Source: Variovorax paradoxus (GTDB taxonomy: Bacteria > Pseudomonadota > Gammaproteobacteria > Burkholderiales > Burkholderiaceae_C). Taken from it: a stretch of DNA of 64,000 nt. The notes beneath the pieces are model-generated. The model was not told the DNA's origin, ran no database searches, and was given only the letters and a program-made list of their open reading frames with translations. The DNA lies in the NCBI RefSeq assembly GCF_024734665.1, contig NZ_CP102931.1, positions 3,036,001 through 3,100,000 of the forward strand, given 5' to 3'. Shown here one piece after another: positions 17,546 to 25,877 of the stretch. The translations under genes and the position numbers were made by a program. How positions within the stretch are numbered: the first letter of the stretch is position 1; the number at the start of each line of letters is the position of its first letter.

Positions 17546-18523
17546 ATGAAAATTGGAAGAGCCTCCATCCGAGCGGCCCTGGCGCTGGTGGCTGGCGCCT
17601 TCATCGGCGCGTCGGCGATGGCACAGGCTTATCCCAGCAAGCCGGTCCGGATCATTGCGTCGACCCCACCAGGGGGCACCATCGACCTCGTCGCCCGGCT
17701 GCTCGCGCAACATTTGCCCGCTGCATTGGGGCAGGCGGTGGTGGTCGAGAACAAGCCCGGCGCCGCCGGGAACATCGCTGCAGAGTTCGTCGCCAAGGCA
17801 CCGGCGGATGGTCATACGCTGCTGGTGACCGCATCGAGCCACGCCACCAACATCAGCTTGTATCCCAGGCTTGCCTACCATCCCGTCAAGGACTTCGCGC
17901 CGGTCTCCCAATTGACGAGCAACCCGTTCGTGATCGCGGTGCCCGCTTCGTCTCCGGCCCACACGCTGGGCGAATTCCTGGCGTTGGCACGGGCCAGGAA
18001 GTCGGACCTGAGCTATGGCTCCGCGGGGTCGGGCCAAGGCAACCATCTCGGAATGGAACTGCTCAAGACGATGGCGGGATTCGACGCGGTCCATGTGCCC
18101 TACAACGGCACCGGCCCGGTGACATTGGCGTTGATGGCGGGACAGATCGATGTAGCGATCCAGTCGCCACCCGGCGTGCTTCCACAGATGAAGACAGGTC
18201 GACTCAGGATCCTGGCGACCACTGGCAGGAAGAGATCCCCGCTGATTCCCGAAATACCGACCGTGGCCGAGGCCGGCGTTCCAGGCTACGAGCTTCTCGG
18301 CTGGATCGCCCTGCTGGCCCCAGCCGGCACGCCCAAGGATGTTGTCGACCAACTGCAGCGCGAGGCCAGGAAGATTCTCGGCCGCGCCGAGGTCGCGAGC
18401 CAGTTGCATGCGGTCTCTTCGGATGTCGTCGCCTCGACGCCGCAGGAGTTTTCGGCCTTCCTCGACGCCGAGATCGCGACCTGGGCGCAGGTCGTCAAGA
18501 AGTCCGGTGCGCGCGCCGAATAG
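17546..18523 (+). CDS. Bug/TctC-type tripartite tricarboxylate receptor in the CoA-transferase operon
   Basis: A 325-residue exported receptor. The signal peptide runs through ALALVAGAFIGASAMAQA, then YPSKPVRIIASTPPGGTIDL and LGQAVVVENKPGAAG, the family signature. ATG 17546 is chosen for the GGAGA five bases upstream; ATG 17534 would add four residues. It sits inside an operon with PcaIJ-type transferase, MmgE/PrpD, SDR and DUF2889 genes, so it probably binds the substrate of that pathway. No TctA or TctB membrane gene is nearby. Confidence 0.92.
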   Translation: MKIGRASIRAALALVAGAFIGASAMAQAYPSKPVRIIASTPPGGTIDLVARLLAQHLPAALGQAVVVENKPGAAGNIAAEFVAKAPADGHTLLVTASSHATNISLYPRLAYHPVKDFAPVSQLTSNPFVIAVPASSPAHTLGEFLALARARKSDLSYGSAGSGQGNHLGMELLKTMAGFDAVHVPYNGTGPVTLALMAGQIDVAIQSPPGVLPQMKTGRLRILATTGRKRSPLIPEIPTVAEAGVPGYELLGWIALLAPAGTPKDVVDQLQREARKILGRAEVASQLHAVSSDVVASTPQEFSAFLDAEIATWAQVVKKSGARAE

Positions 18524-18561
18524 CGAGTCGCCCTCTCCCATTCACCAAGGAATCCACAGGC

Positions 18562-19983
18562 ATGGCAGACGAACCCTCTTTCGCCCCGCCCGTCGCTCAG
18601 CGGCTCGCCGAATGGGCACTTGCGCTCAAACTGAGCGATGTCAATGCCGATGTGCTGGAGCGAGTGAAGCTGCACATCCTCGATCAGATCGGCGCGCAAG
18701 TCAGCTGCTGCGATCTGCCTGCGCCGCGCATCGCGCAGGCCTATGTGAGCCAGTTCGGCCGCAGCGGCCCGGCATCAATCCTCGGCACCGGACTGCAGGC
18801 CGACGCGGAGGGCGCCGCGTTCGTCAATGGCACTGCCGGCAGCAGCTTCGAGATCGATGACTACGGCGGCAACGGTGCCTATGCCCATCCGGGCTGCGTC
18901 GTGGTGTCGGGCGGGCTGGCCGTGGCCGAGACGCTCGGTGCCAGCGGTGCCGACCTGCTGCGGGCGGCGACCGTCGGATTCGAGACCATCATCCGCCTGG
19001 CGCTCGCCACCATGCCCTCGATGCTGCTCGGCCGCGGATTCCATCAGACCGGCGCGCATGGAGTGTTCGGCGTGGCACTGGTTGCGGCCATGCTGGAGCG
19101 GTTCGAGCTGGAGCCCACCGTCCATGCCCTGGGCATCGCAGGCAGCCACGCATCGGGCACGACAGAGTACTCGCAGAGCGGCGGCGAGGTGAAGCGCGCG
19201 CATGGCGGCATCGGTGCCGCAGGTGGCATCCGGTCCGCGCGGCTCGCCCGATTGGGCCTGAGCGGGCCGCCGACCATCTTCGAAGGCAAGCGTGGCTTCC
19301 TTCAGGCCTTCTGCAACGCGCACGATGCGCGCTTCCTGTATGAGCAGTTGGGCTCGCACTGGCATTTTCCGGAGCGCGGCGCGTTGAAGCCGCACGCATC
19401 GTGCGCGTTGATTCACCATCACTTCGCGGCCTACGACAAGCTCCGGGCGGCGCACGCGATCGCGCCTGACGACATCGAGGAGGTGGTGCTCGGCTGCGAG
19501 CCGCTGACCCTGGTTCACACCGGCGCCACCGGGCCGCGCCCCACCGACATCGTCGGGGCTCAATTCAGCGCCGAGTACGGCATCGCCATGCGCATAGTCA
19601 ACGGCCGCAACGATGTCGGCGCCTATCTCGACGCCGAAGCCGATGGCTTCCAGAACCCCGCCGTTGCAGCCATTGCCGGGCGGGTCCGCCTGGAAGTCGA
19701 CCCGGAATGCGCGACGGAGATTCCCCAGGGCAAGGTGACCTTGCGCATGCGCAATGGCGCCGTGCTGAGCGCAAAAGCCTATGCGCTTGGATCGCCATTC
19801 AATCCGCTCGGCAGAGACGACATCGAGCAGAAGTACCTCGATCTCGTTGCAAGGAAATCCGGAGACGAAGTCGCCAGGTCGTCGCTCCGAATGATCATGA
19901 ATCTGGAACAGGTGCGGGACGTCAGGGAACTCACGAGATTGTTCGTACCCGACCCGGGGATTCGCCGCATGGGAGGAACTTGA
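18562..19983 (+). CDS. MmgE/PrpD family protein
   Basis: A 473-residue cytoplasmic protein of the superfamily of 2-methylcitrate dehydratase, cis-aconitate decarboxylase and iminodisuccinate epimerase. The N-terminal helical domain includes HILDQIGAQVSC, then FVNGTAGSSFEIDDYG (about residue 92), which corresponds to the family's HALDFDD-type active-site segment with the His not conserved here. GRGFHQTGAHGVFGVALVAA and KPHASCALIHHHF supply the other conserved His segments. It lies between the Bug and SDR genes, one base upstream of the latter, in one operon. Dehydration, decarboxylation or epimerisation of a polycarboxylate is expected; the exact reaction is unknown. Confidence 0.88.
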   Translation: MADEPSFAPPVAQRLAEWALALKLSDVNADVLERVKLHILDQIGAQVSCCDLPAPRIAQAYVSQFGRSGPASILGTGLQADAEGAAFVNGTAGSSFEIDDYGGNGAYAHPGCVVVSGGLAVAETLGASGADLLRAATVGFETIIRLALATMPSMLLGRGFHQTGAHGVFGVALVAAMLERFELEPTVHALGIAGSHASGTTEYSQSGGEVKRAHGGIGAAGGIRSARLARLGLSGPPTIFEGKRGFLQAFCNAHDARFLYEQLGSHWHFPERGALKPHASCALIHHHFAAYDKLRAAHAIAPDDIEEVVLGCEPLTLVHTGATGPRPTDIVGAQFSAEYGIAMRIVNGRNDVGAYLDAEADGFQNPAVAAIAGRVRLEVDPECATEIPQGKVTLRMRNGAVLSAKAYALGSPFNPLGRDDIEQKYLDLVARKSGDEVARSSLRMIMNLEQVRDVRELTRLFVPDPGIRRMGGT

Positions 19984-19984
19984 A

Positions 19985-20743
19985 ATGCTGAACGACAAGG
20001 TGGTCCTTGTCACTGGCGCGGCGGGTGGCATCGGCCGCGCAACGGCGGTGGCGGCGGCCCGCGAGGGCGCCCGTGTCGCCGTGGCCGATCTCAACCTCGA
20101 AGGCGCCCGGGAAACGGCCCTGCTGATCACGGACGCCGGCGGCTCTGCGATCGCCATGCGCACGGACATCAGCGTGCCGGGCGACGTGCGCGCCATGGTC
20201 GGCGCGGTCCTCGACCGCTACGGCCGGCTCGACGGGGCATTCAACAATGCCGCGATCGCGCAATGGCAGTGCGGTGCGGCCTCGGCGAAGATCGGCGATA
20301 TCGGCGAAGACGCGTTCGCCCGGATCATGCAGGTCAACGTCACCGGCACATGGCTGTGCATGCGCGCCGAACTCGAGCACATGAGCCGCAACGGTGGTGG
20401 CGCGATCGTGAATGCATCGTCAATCTCCGGCCTGGTCGGCCGCGCCGGCTCGGGGGCCTACAGCGCGAGCAAGCACGCCATCAATGGCCTGACCAAGACC
20501 GCGGCGATCGAATACGCCGCATCGGACATTCGCGTCAATGCGGTGTGCCCCGGCTTCATCGATACCGTGTTCGTCAGTTCGTCGCTCGCCACCCGTGGCG
20601 ATGCCTTGCTGGCCTCCGTGCCGATGCATCGCCTCGGACAGCCCGAAGAGGTGGCCGAACTGGTGGTCTGGTTGCTGTCGGACCGGGCTCGCTACATCAC
20701 GGGAAGCCTGCAGGGGGTCGACGGTGGCTTCATGGCAGGCTGA
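19985..20743 (+). CDS. Short-chain dehydrogenase/reductase (SDR)
   Basis: A 252-residue classical SDR. The cofactor motif TGAAGGIG is at residues 10-17, with an acidic residue after beta-2 (VAVADLNLEGA) that favours NAD. NNA is at about 87, the catalytic Ser is in NASSISGLVG (about 141), and YSASK (Tyr about 159, Lys about 163) completes the triad. The C-terminus ends in TGSLQGVDGGFMAG, the family form. It starts one base after the MmgE/PrpD stop and is followed 20 bp later by the DUF2889 gene. It probably oxidises a hydroxy-intermediate of the same pathway. Confidence 0.92.
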   Translation: MLNDKVVLVTGAAGGIGRATAVAAAREGARVAVADLNLEGARETALLITDAGGSAIAMRTDISVPGDVRAMVGAVLDRYGRLDGAFNNAAIAQWQCGAASAKIGDIGEDAFARIMQVNVTGTWLCMRAELEHMSRNGGGAIVNASSISGLVGRAGSGAYSASKHAINGLTKTAAIEYAASDIRVNAVCPGFIDTVFVSSSLATRGDALLASVPMHRLGQPEEVAELVVWLLSDRARYITGSLQGVDGGFMAG

Positions 20744-20763
20744 AAGAAGCAGAGGAGCCTTTC

Positions 20764-21378
20764 ATGTCTTTACCTCCCTCCCCTCCACGCCGCGAAATCC
20801 ACCGGCGCGTCGTCGACATGCAGGCCTACGCCCGCGAGGACGGCCTCTACGACGTCGAAGCCCATCTGATCGATACCAAGCCTTTTCTGTTCGAGAGCCT
20901 CGGCAGGCCACTGCCGGTGCCGCCTGGCCAGGCCCTGCATGATCTGTGGGTGCGGCTCACGGTCGACGACGATTTCGTCGTGCGGGACATCTGCGCCGCT
21001 TCCGACATCACGCCCTATGACGTGTGCAAGCAGGCCGAGACGACCTTGCGCGTATTAATCGGCGAGCGCATCGCCCGGGGCTGGTCGGCAACCGTCAAGC
21101 AGCGCCTGCGCGGCGCCGCCAGCTGCACGCACTTGATGGAAGTGCTGATGCCGTTGGCCACAACCGCGATGCAGGGCATCCGCGGCTTGCGGCCCGCCCA
21201 TTTGCGCAAGCACGGCGGCGACGGACCTCCGCCGCAACTCGACAGCTGCTATGCCTACGGCCGAAGCCGCGAGATGGTGATGCGGTTCTGGCCCGCCTAC
21301 TACGTCGCGCCTAACCTGCCGTCCGATGCCGACGATGCGGCCGGCACGGCACCGCGCGACCCGGCAGCGCCAGCCTAG
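20764..21378 (+). CDS. DUF2889 domain protein
   Basis: A 204-residue protein whose N-terminal two thirds match DUF2889: REIHRRVVDMQAYAREDGLY, then DVEAHLIDTKPF and HDLWVRLTVDDDFVVRDICA. The C-terminal part has SCTHLMEVLMPLATTAMQGI, also typical. No catalytic motif or export signal is recognisable, and the biochemical role of DUF2889 is not known to me. It closes the plus-strand operon that starts at 15521, which suggests an accessory function in that pathway. ATG 20764 fits the family N-terminus. Confidence 0.85.
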   Translation: MSLPPSPPRREIHRRVVDMQAYAREDGLYDVEAHLIDTKPFLFESLGRPLPVPPGQALHDLWVRLTVDDDFVVRDICAASDITPYDVCKQAETTLRVLIGERIARGWSATVKQRLRGAASCTHLMEVLMPLATTAMQGIRGLRPAHLRKHGGDGPPPQLDSCYAYGRSREMVMRFWPAYYVAPNLPSDADDAAGTAPRDPAAPA

Positions 21379-21381
21379 GAG

Positions 21382-21726
21382 TCAGCCCGCAGCAGCAGCC
21401 TGTTGCGACTCCTCATGAGCCTCGTCCAGCCACGCGACCGCGCGTCCGGCCTGCGAGGCAATGAGCGTCACCCCCAGCCCCGCCAGCACCAGACGCTGCA
21501 ATTGCGTCTTGCCCGCTCCGAGTGCCATGGCACGCATCGCGTGGACTTTGAAAGGGATTTCAACCCCAAGCACCGCCAATTGCATGACGAAGACGATCTC
21601 GCAGGTCACTGCGTCCACGCCCGGCGCGGGCATGACTTTGGCGCGCATCTGCTGGTAGTGGGCCATGGCCTCAGGGCTGACCGCCGCAAGGCGTGCGGAG
21701 GTGGATGGGATGTCGGTCGTTTTCAT
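21382..21726 (-). CDS. Carboxymuconolactone decarboxylase-fold small protein
   Basis: A 114-residue alpha-helical protein that looks like a minimal AhpD/CMD domain: VTCEIVFVMQLAVLGVEIPF, then KVHAMRAMALGAGKTQLQRL. The CxxC of peroxidase-type members is absent (only a single Cys in TCEIV), but KVHAMRA keeps the family His. It converges with the DUF2889 gene with 3 bp between them and lies downstream of the tandem dehydrogenase copy B on the same strand, 52 bp away, so it is probably the last gene of the module B operon. Function unknown. Confidence 0.7.
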   Translation of the reverse strand: MKTTDIPSTSARLAAVSPEAMAHYQQMRAKVMPAPGVDAVTCEIVFVMQLAVLGVEIPFKVHAMRAMALGAGKTQLQRLVLAGLGVTLIASQAGRAVAWLDEAHEESQQAAAAG

Positions 21727-21778
21727 GCGCGGACCCTCCGTGTGGCGTGCTGTGAAAGGTGCAGGGGGTGCATCGTTG

Positions 21779-23614
21779 TCAGGCTTCCGAGAATTTCACG
21801 CCGGCGCGGGCCTCGAACAGCCTGGACATCTCGTCGATGTTCGCGTCCTGGCCGAGCTCGTTGGCCGCTGCCTCGACGGTGTTTCGCACGGCGTTGGCGA
21901 TCACCATGGGTGCGCCGCAACCGGCGGCCAGTTGCGTGGCCAGGTCCAGGTCCTTGACCATCAGCTCCAGCCGCAGCGTGGCGGTGCGGCCACCTGTGCG
22001 CAACACCGGCACGATGCGCTCGAACGCCTGCGACCAGCCCGACCCCTTGCTGATCGCAGCGGCGAGCTGGTCCAGCTTCAGGCCGATCTTGACCGCCATC
22101 GCCACCGATTCGTAGGTGATCAACCGGTTGCAGGCACCCAAGGTGTTCTTGATCAGCTTGGCCACATGGCCGTTGCCGCTCTGGCCGAAGTACACGACTG
22201 CAGGGCCGGTCTCCTCCAGAATCGGCTTGACCCGCGCAAAGGCCTCCGGCGAGCCGCCGCACAAGGTCACGATGGTGCCGGCTTCAGCGCCGCCAGGGCC
22301 ACCGGACACCGGCGCATCGACCAGTGCCACGCCAAGCCGCTCCAACTCGGCAGCGATGGCGCGCGTCTCGGCAGGATCGCCCGTGGTCTGGTCCACGATC
22401 ACCTTGCCGGCCGACAGGCCTTCGGCCAGCCCGCCGTCGCCGAACAACACCTCGCGCACGATCGCCGAAGTGGGCAGGCAGACCATGATCACGTCGCATG
22501 CGCGGGCCAGGGAAGGCAGATCCGGCGCGGCGATGGCGCCTTGCGCTTCCAGCGCATGCACGCTCTCCCGGCGCACATCGAAGACGTGGACCTTGCGCGA
22601 TGAAGCCAGCAGCCTGCGCACGAGCGCCGCGCCCATCGCGCCCAGGCCGACGTAGCCGATGACCGGCTGTGCCGGCGCGGCCGAAGGCGCGACGCCAAGA
22701 GGGACAGCAGCCGACGCATCGCTGCTGCCCCGCAGCGTGGTGCCGGCCATCGAGGCGATCACATCGATCATGTCTTCCAGGCGTGCCGTGGGGCCGACGG
22801 TGTTGGCGCCGATCTGAAGCAGCGCCCGCGTGAGGCCGGCAATCGGCATCGGTGCTCCAGCCTGCCGGCCCAGCGCGATGGCCTGGTCCACGTCCTTGAT
22901 CATCAAGGGAAGCGCAAAGTCGCTGGACGGCCTGCCCTCCACCAATGCCGGCAGCGCATTCTGGGAGATGCGGCTGCGGCCGGTGCTCTGGTTGATGGCT
23001 TCGGTCATCGACGCCAGCGACAGCCCGAGCTTGCACCCCATGGCCACCACCTCCAATGTGGCAAGCCGACAGGCTGCATTCATCACGTTGTTGACGGCCT
23101 TGATGGCCTGGCCATCTCCCAGTCGTTCGCCGCAGCGCACGATCGTCGGGCTGATGACCTGCAGGATCGGCAGCACCTTCTCGCAGGCCGCCGCCGGGCC
23201 GGACAGCATCATCGTGATGCGGCCCTCCTGCGCCGCCGCAACGCCACCGGCCACCGGTGCATCGAGCATGGCGACGTCATGGATCTGCAACTGCCGGGCG
23301 ATCTCTCGGGTCTCCTCGGGAATGCCGCTGGTCTGGTCGATGATGATCGTTCCGGGTGCGAGGCCTTCCAGAAGCCCCCCGGGGCCGAAGATCAAACGAC
23401 GCACGTCGGCGCTGCGTGGCAGGCACAACAGGATCACGCTGCACTGCCGCGCCAGGTCGAGGGCCGAAGCAGGAACGATAGCGCCCAGCGCCTCGAAGCG
23501 CTGCGCCGCTTCGCGGTTCATGTCCCAGACGTGGAGCTTGTACGAGGCGGCCAGCCTTTGCGCCAGCGCGCCGCCCATCGCACCCAAACCGATATAGCCA
23601 ACAGACAGTGTCAT
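21779..23614 (-). CDS. Tandem-fused 3-hydroxyisobutyrate dehydrogenase-like protein (two complete beta-HAD units), copy B
   Basis: A 611-residue double protein. Unit 1 opens with VGYIGLGAMG and has DAPVAGG (118-124), GDGQAIKAVNN (Lys 172) and MIKDVDQA. A linker rich in Ala, Pro and Ser follows (about 300-316). Unit 2 opens with IGYVGLGAMG and has DAPVSGG, GNGHVAKLIKN and MVKDLDLA. Unlike copy A (10262-12085), both units keep the substrate-loop motif, catalytic Lys and KD pair, so both may be active. ATG 23614 has GGAG eight bases upstream. The LysR gene at 23778 lies upstream on the same strand. Oxidation of two related beta-hydroxyacids, or channelling, is possible. Confidence 0.9.
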   Translation of the reverse strand: MTLSVGYIGLGAMGGALAQRLAASYKLHVWDMNREAAQRFEALGAIVPASALDLARQCSVILLCLPRSADVRRLIFGPGGLLEGLAPGTIIIDQTSGIPEETREIARQLQIHDVAMLDAPVAGGVAAAQEGRITMMLSGPAAACEKVLPILQVISPTIVRCGERLGDGQAIKAVNNVMNAACRLATLEVVAMGCKLGLSLASMTEAINQSTGRSRISQNALPALVEGRPSSDFALPLMIKDVDQAIALGRQAGAPMPIAGLTRALLQIGANTVGPTARLEDMIDVIASMAGTTLRGSSDASAAVPLGVAPSAAPAQPVIGYVGLGAMGAALVRRLLASSRKVHVFDVRRESVHALEAQGAIAAPDLPSLARACDVIMVCLPTSAIVREVLFGDGGLAEGLSAGKVIVDQTTGDPAETRAIAAELERLGVALVDAPVSGGPGGAEAGTIVTLCGGSPEAFARVKPILEETGPAVVYFGQSGNGHVAKLIKNTLGACNRLITYESVAMAVKIGLKLDQLAAAISKGSGWSQAFERIVPVLRTGGRTATLRLELMVKDLDLATQLAAGCGAPMVIANAVRNTVEAAANELGQDANIDEMSRLFEARAGVKFSEA

Positions 23615-23777
23615 TTCCTGAGCTCCAGTGAGATCCGGCTGGCGCGTGCAGCCTGACCATGATGATGAATTCGAAGGGGCGATGCCCCGCGCGGCCGACC
23701 GTGTGCGGCGCGTGTTTGTCGCTGCCGGAGACATCGCTGTCGCCGCCGGACGCACACACCGCGCCATCGACGCTCCC

Positions 23778-24713
23778 TCATGGCGCAGGCCGCCCGGCGG
23801 CGGATCGCGCTCCCGCCGACGCAGCAGCGTTCGTTTCGGCCGCCTCGCCGGCGCAATCGACGAAGGTGGCCAGAGCCGGCGCCAGCAGCGTCGGGTTCCA
23901 GACCAGCATCGCCGGCGCCGGCGTCGGCGCGCCGGCCAGGGGAATGAAGCGCACGCCCGCCATGCCGGCCTTCGCGAGCGACATGGGCACCAGCGCAACG
24001 CCGCCATCCCGCGCCACCAACGCGACGACTGTGATCCACGAGCGCGCCCGGTGCGCGATCTGCGGATGGATGCCCGCGTGGCTGAAGCTGGCAATGACAT
24101 CGTCGTGGCGCGCCGGCGCCGCCGCACGCGACAGCATCACGAAGCGCTCGTCGCCGAGTTCGCCCAACTCCAGGCTGCTCCGCTCGGCCAGGGGATGTTT
24201 CTCGGGCACGCACAGTGCGAACACATCGTCGCGCAGCGCCAGCCCCTTGAGCTTGGACGGCACGCTGGATCCGTTGATGAACGCCGCATGCAGTTGCCCG
24301 CGCATCAGGGCCTGCAGTTGCTCCACCGAGGGCATCTCGTGCAGCACCAGGTCGATGCCCGGCACGCGGGATCTGAACCTCGCCAGGATGGAGGGGATAT
24401 CGCTGTAGAGCAGCGAGCCCGTGATCCCTACATCCAGGCGTCCGTGAACGCCATGGTCGACGGCGGTGACCACGCTCCTTGCCTGGGCCACGCGGTCCAG
24501 GATCTGGTTGGCTTCGGTCAGGAATGCCGCACCTGCGGGCGTCAGCTGCACATGTTTGCTGTTGCGCACCAGCAGTTGGACGCCCAGATCGTCCTCGAGC
24601 GACTTGATGGCCGCGCTCAGCGGCGGCTGCGTGATCGCCAGCCGGCTCGCGGCGCGGCCGAAATGCAGTTCTTCGCAGAGCACGGCGAAATACCTCAGAA
24701 ATCTCAGTTGCAT
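23778..24713 (-). CDS. LysR-family transcriptional regulator (module B)
   Basis: A 311-residue regulator very close to the module A LysR: FLRYFAVLCEELHFGRAASR, then ITQPPLSAAIKSLEDDLGVQ and LLVRNSKHVQLTPAG. The effector domain shares LHEMPSVEQLQALMRGQLHA and HDDVIASFSHAGIHPQIAHR with it in modified form. The C-terminus has an Ala/Gly-rich tail (AAASAGARSAAGRPAP). ATG 24713 gives the family N-terminus. Unlike module A it is not divergent from its Bug gene; both are on the minus strand with the Bug gene upstream. It probably controls the tandem dehydrogenase copy B and the Bug/PrpD genes. Confidence 0.92.
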   Translation of the reverse strand: MQLRFLRYFAVLCEELHFGRAASRLAITQPPLSAAIKSLEDDLGVQLLVRNSKHVQLTPAGAAFLTEANQILDRVAQARSVVTAVDHGVHGRLDVGITGSLLYSDIPSILARFRSRVPGIDLVLHEMPSVEQLQALMRGQLHAAFINGSSVPSKLKGLALRDDVFALCVPEKHPLAERSSLELGELGDERFVMLSRAAAPARHDDVIASFSHAGIHPQIAHRARSWITVVALVARDGGVALVPMSLAKAGMAGVRFIPLAGAPTPAPAMLVWNPTLLAPALATFVDCAGEAAETNAAASAGARSAAGRPAP

Positions 24714-24840
24714 GTGAAGCGCGGCCTTGCAGGAATGGAACGTCGGGGAAAGAGGCTTGGCGTCAAGGCAAGCCACATGCCAAGTGTCGGATGCCAATCG
24801 CCGTCCCACCGCGACCCGAACGGGCCAAGGCTGTTCTGCA

Positions 24841-25815
24841 CTATTGCTTTGGAATGTCGAGGTCCTTCACCAAGGTGTTGATCTGCGTGACCTCCTTGCG
24901 GAAGAACTCCTTGAACGCGTCCGGGGACATCACCACCGGCTCGGTGCCATCCTGCTGCAGGCGCTCCTTGAGCTGGTTGCTGGCAAGCACCCGATTCAGC
25001 GCCCCCGACAGCTTCAGGACCACGTCGTTGGGGGTGCCCGCCGGTGCGAACAGGCCCAGCCAGAAATAGGAACTGAATCCCGGAACACCCTGCTCCGCCA
25101 CCGTCGGCACCTGCGGCAGAACCTTGAGCCGCTCCGTGGACGTAACGGCCAGCGCGCGCAGCCGTCCGCCAGTCAGATTGGCGGAACTGCTGCCGTAGGC
25201 ATCGAACATGAGACCGATACGGCCGGCGATCAGGTCCGGCATGGCCGCGCCATTGCCCTTGTAGGGCACGTGCAGCATTTCGATGCCGGCCTGTTTCACG
25301 AAGCTGGCGGCGGCGATGTGGGTGGCCGTTCCGATCCCCGCGGATCCGTAGCTGAACTTGTTCGGCGCGGCTTTGGCGCGCTTCATGATGTCCGCCAGGC
25401 TGCGGTCGGGCGAATCGGCTCCCACCACGACGACGGACGGCGAGCGCACCAGGTAACCGACGCCGACGAAGTCTTTCAGCGGATCGAAACCGGGGTCCAC
25501 GCTCAGGGCTGCCTGGATCGGCATCGTGCCGCCCGTGGAGACCAGCGTGTAGCCGTCCGCGGGTGCGGTCTTCACGAACCGGATGCCGAGCAGGCCGCCC
25601 GCGCCCGTGCGGTTCTCGACGATCACCGGTTGCCCCAGCTCTTCGGACAATTTCTGCGCGATCACGCGCGTGCTCAGATCACCCCACCCTCCCGCCGCCA
25701 CGGGCACGACGATGCGCACTGGCTTCGATGGGAACGCGTCGGCCGCGAACGCAGTCGCCGACACGGCGGTGGCAAGTGCGGCGGCAAGTGCCGTCTTCCA
25801 GAATTTCAGTCTCAT
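24841..25815 (-). CDS. Bug/TctC-type tripartite tricarboxylate receptor (module B)
   Basis: A 324-residue exported receptor. The signal peptide is MRLKFWKTALAAALATAVSA followed by TAFA-ADAF; the mature part begins FPSKPVRIVVPVAAGGWGD, with LGQPVIVENRTGAGG. ATG 25815 has GGAGA upstream at good spacing. The C-terminus (LVKDLDIPKQ) resembles that of the receptor at 12221 (VAGDLNLPKD) and the one at 44630 (LVEGLGIRKQ), so these three form a subgroup. It lies 62 bp downstream of an MmgE/PrpD gene and upstream of a LysR gene on the same strand. Confidence 0.92.
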   Translation of the reverse strand: MRLKFWKTALAAALATAVSATAFAADAFPSKPVRIVVPVAAGGWGDLSTRVIAQKLSEELGQPVIVENRTGAGGLLGIRFVKTAPADGYTLVSTGGTMPIQAALSVDPGFDPLKDFVGVGYLVRSPSVVVVGADSPDRSLADIMKRAKAAPNKFSYGSAGIGTATHIAAASFVKQAGIEMLHVPYKGNGAAMPDLIAGRIGLMFDAYGSSSANLTGGRLRALAVTSTERLKVLPQVPTVAEQGVPGFSSYFWLGLFAPAGTPNDVVLKLSGALNRVLASNQLKERLQQDGTEPVVMSPDAFKEFFRKEVTQINTLVKDLDIPKQ

Positions 25816-25877
25816 GTCTGTCTCCATCTTCGTATTGAAATTGAAAGGAAAAGGGGCGCAGCGGCGTGCCGATGCGC

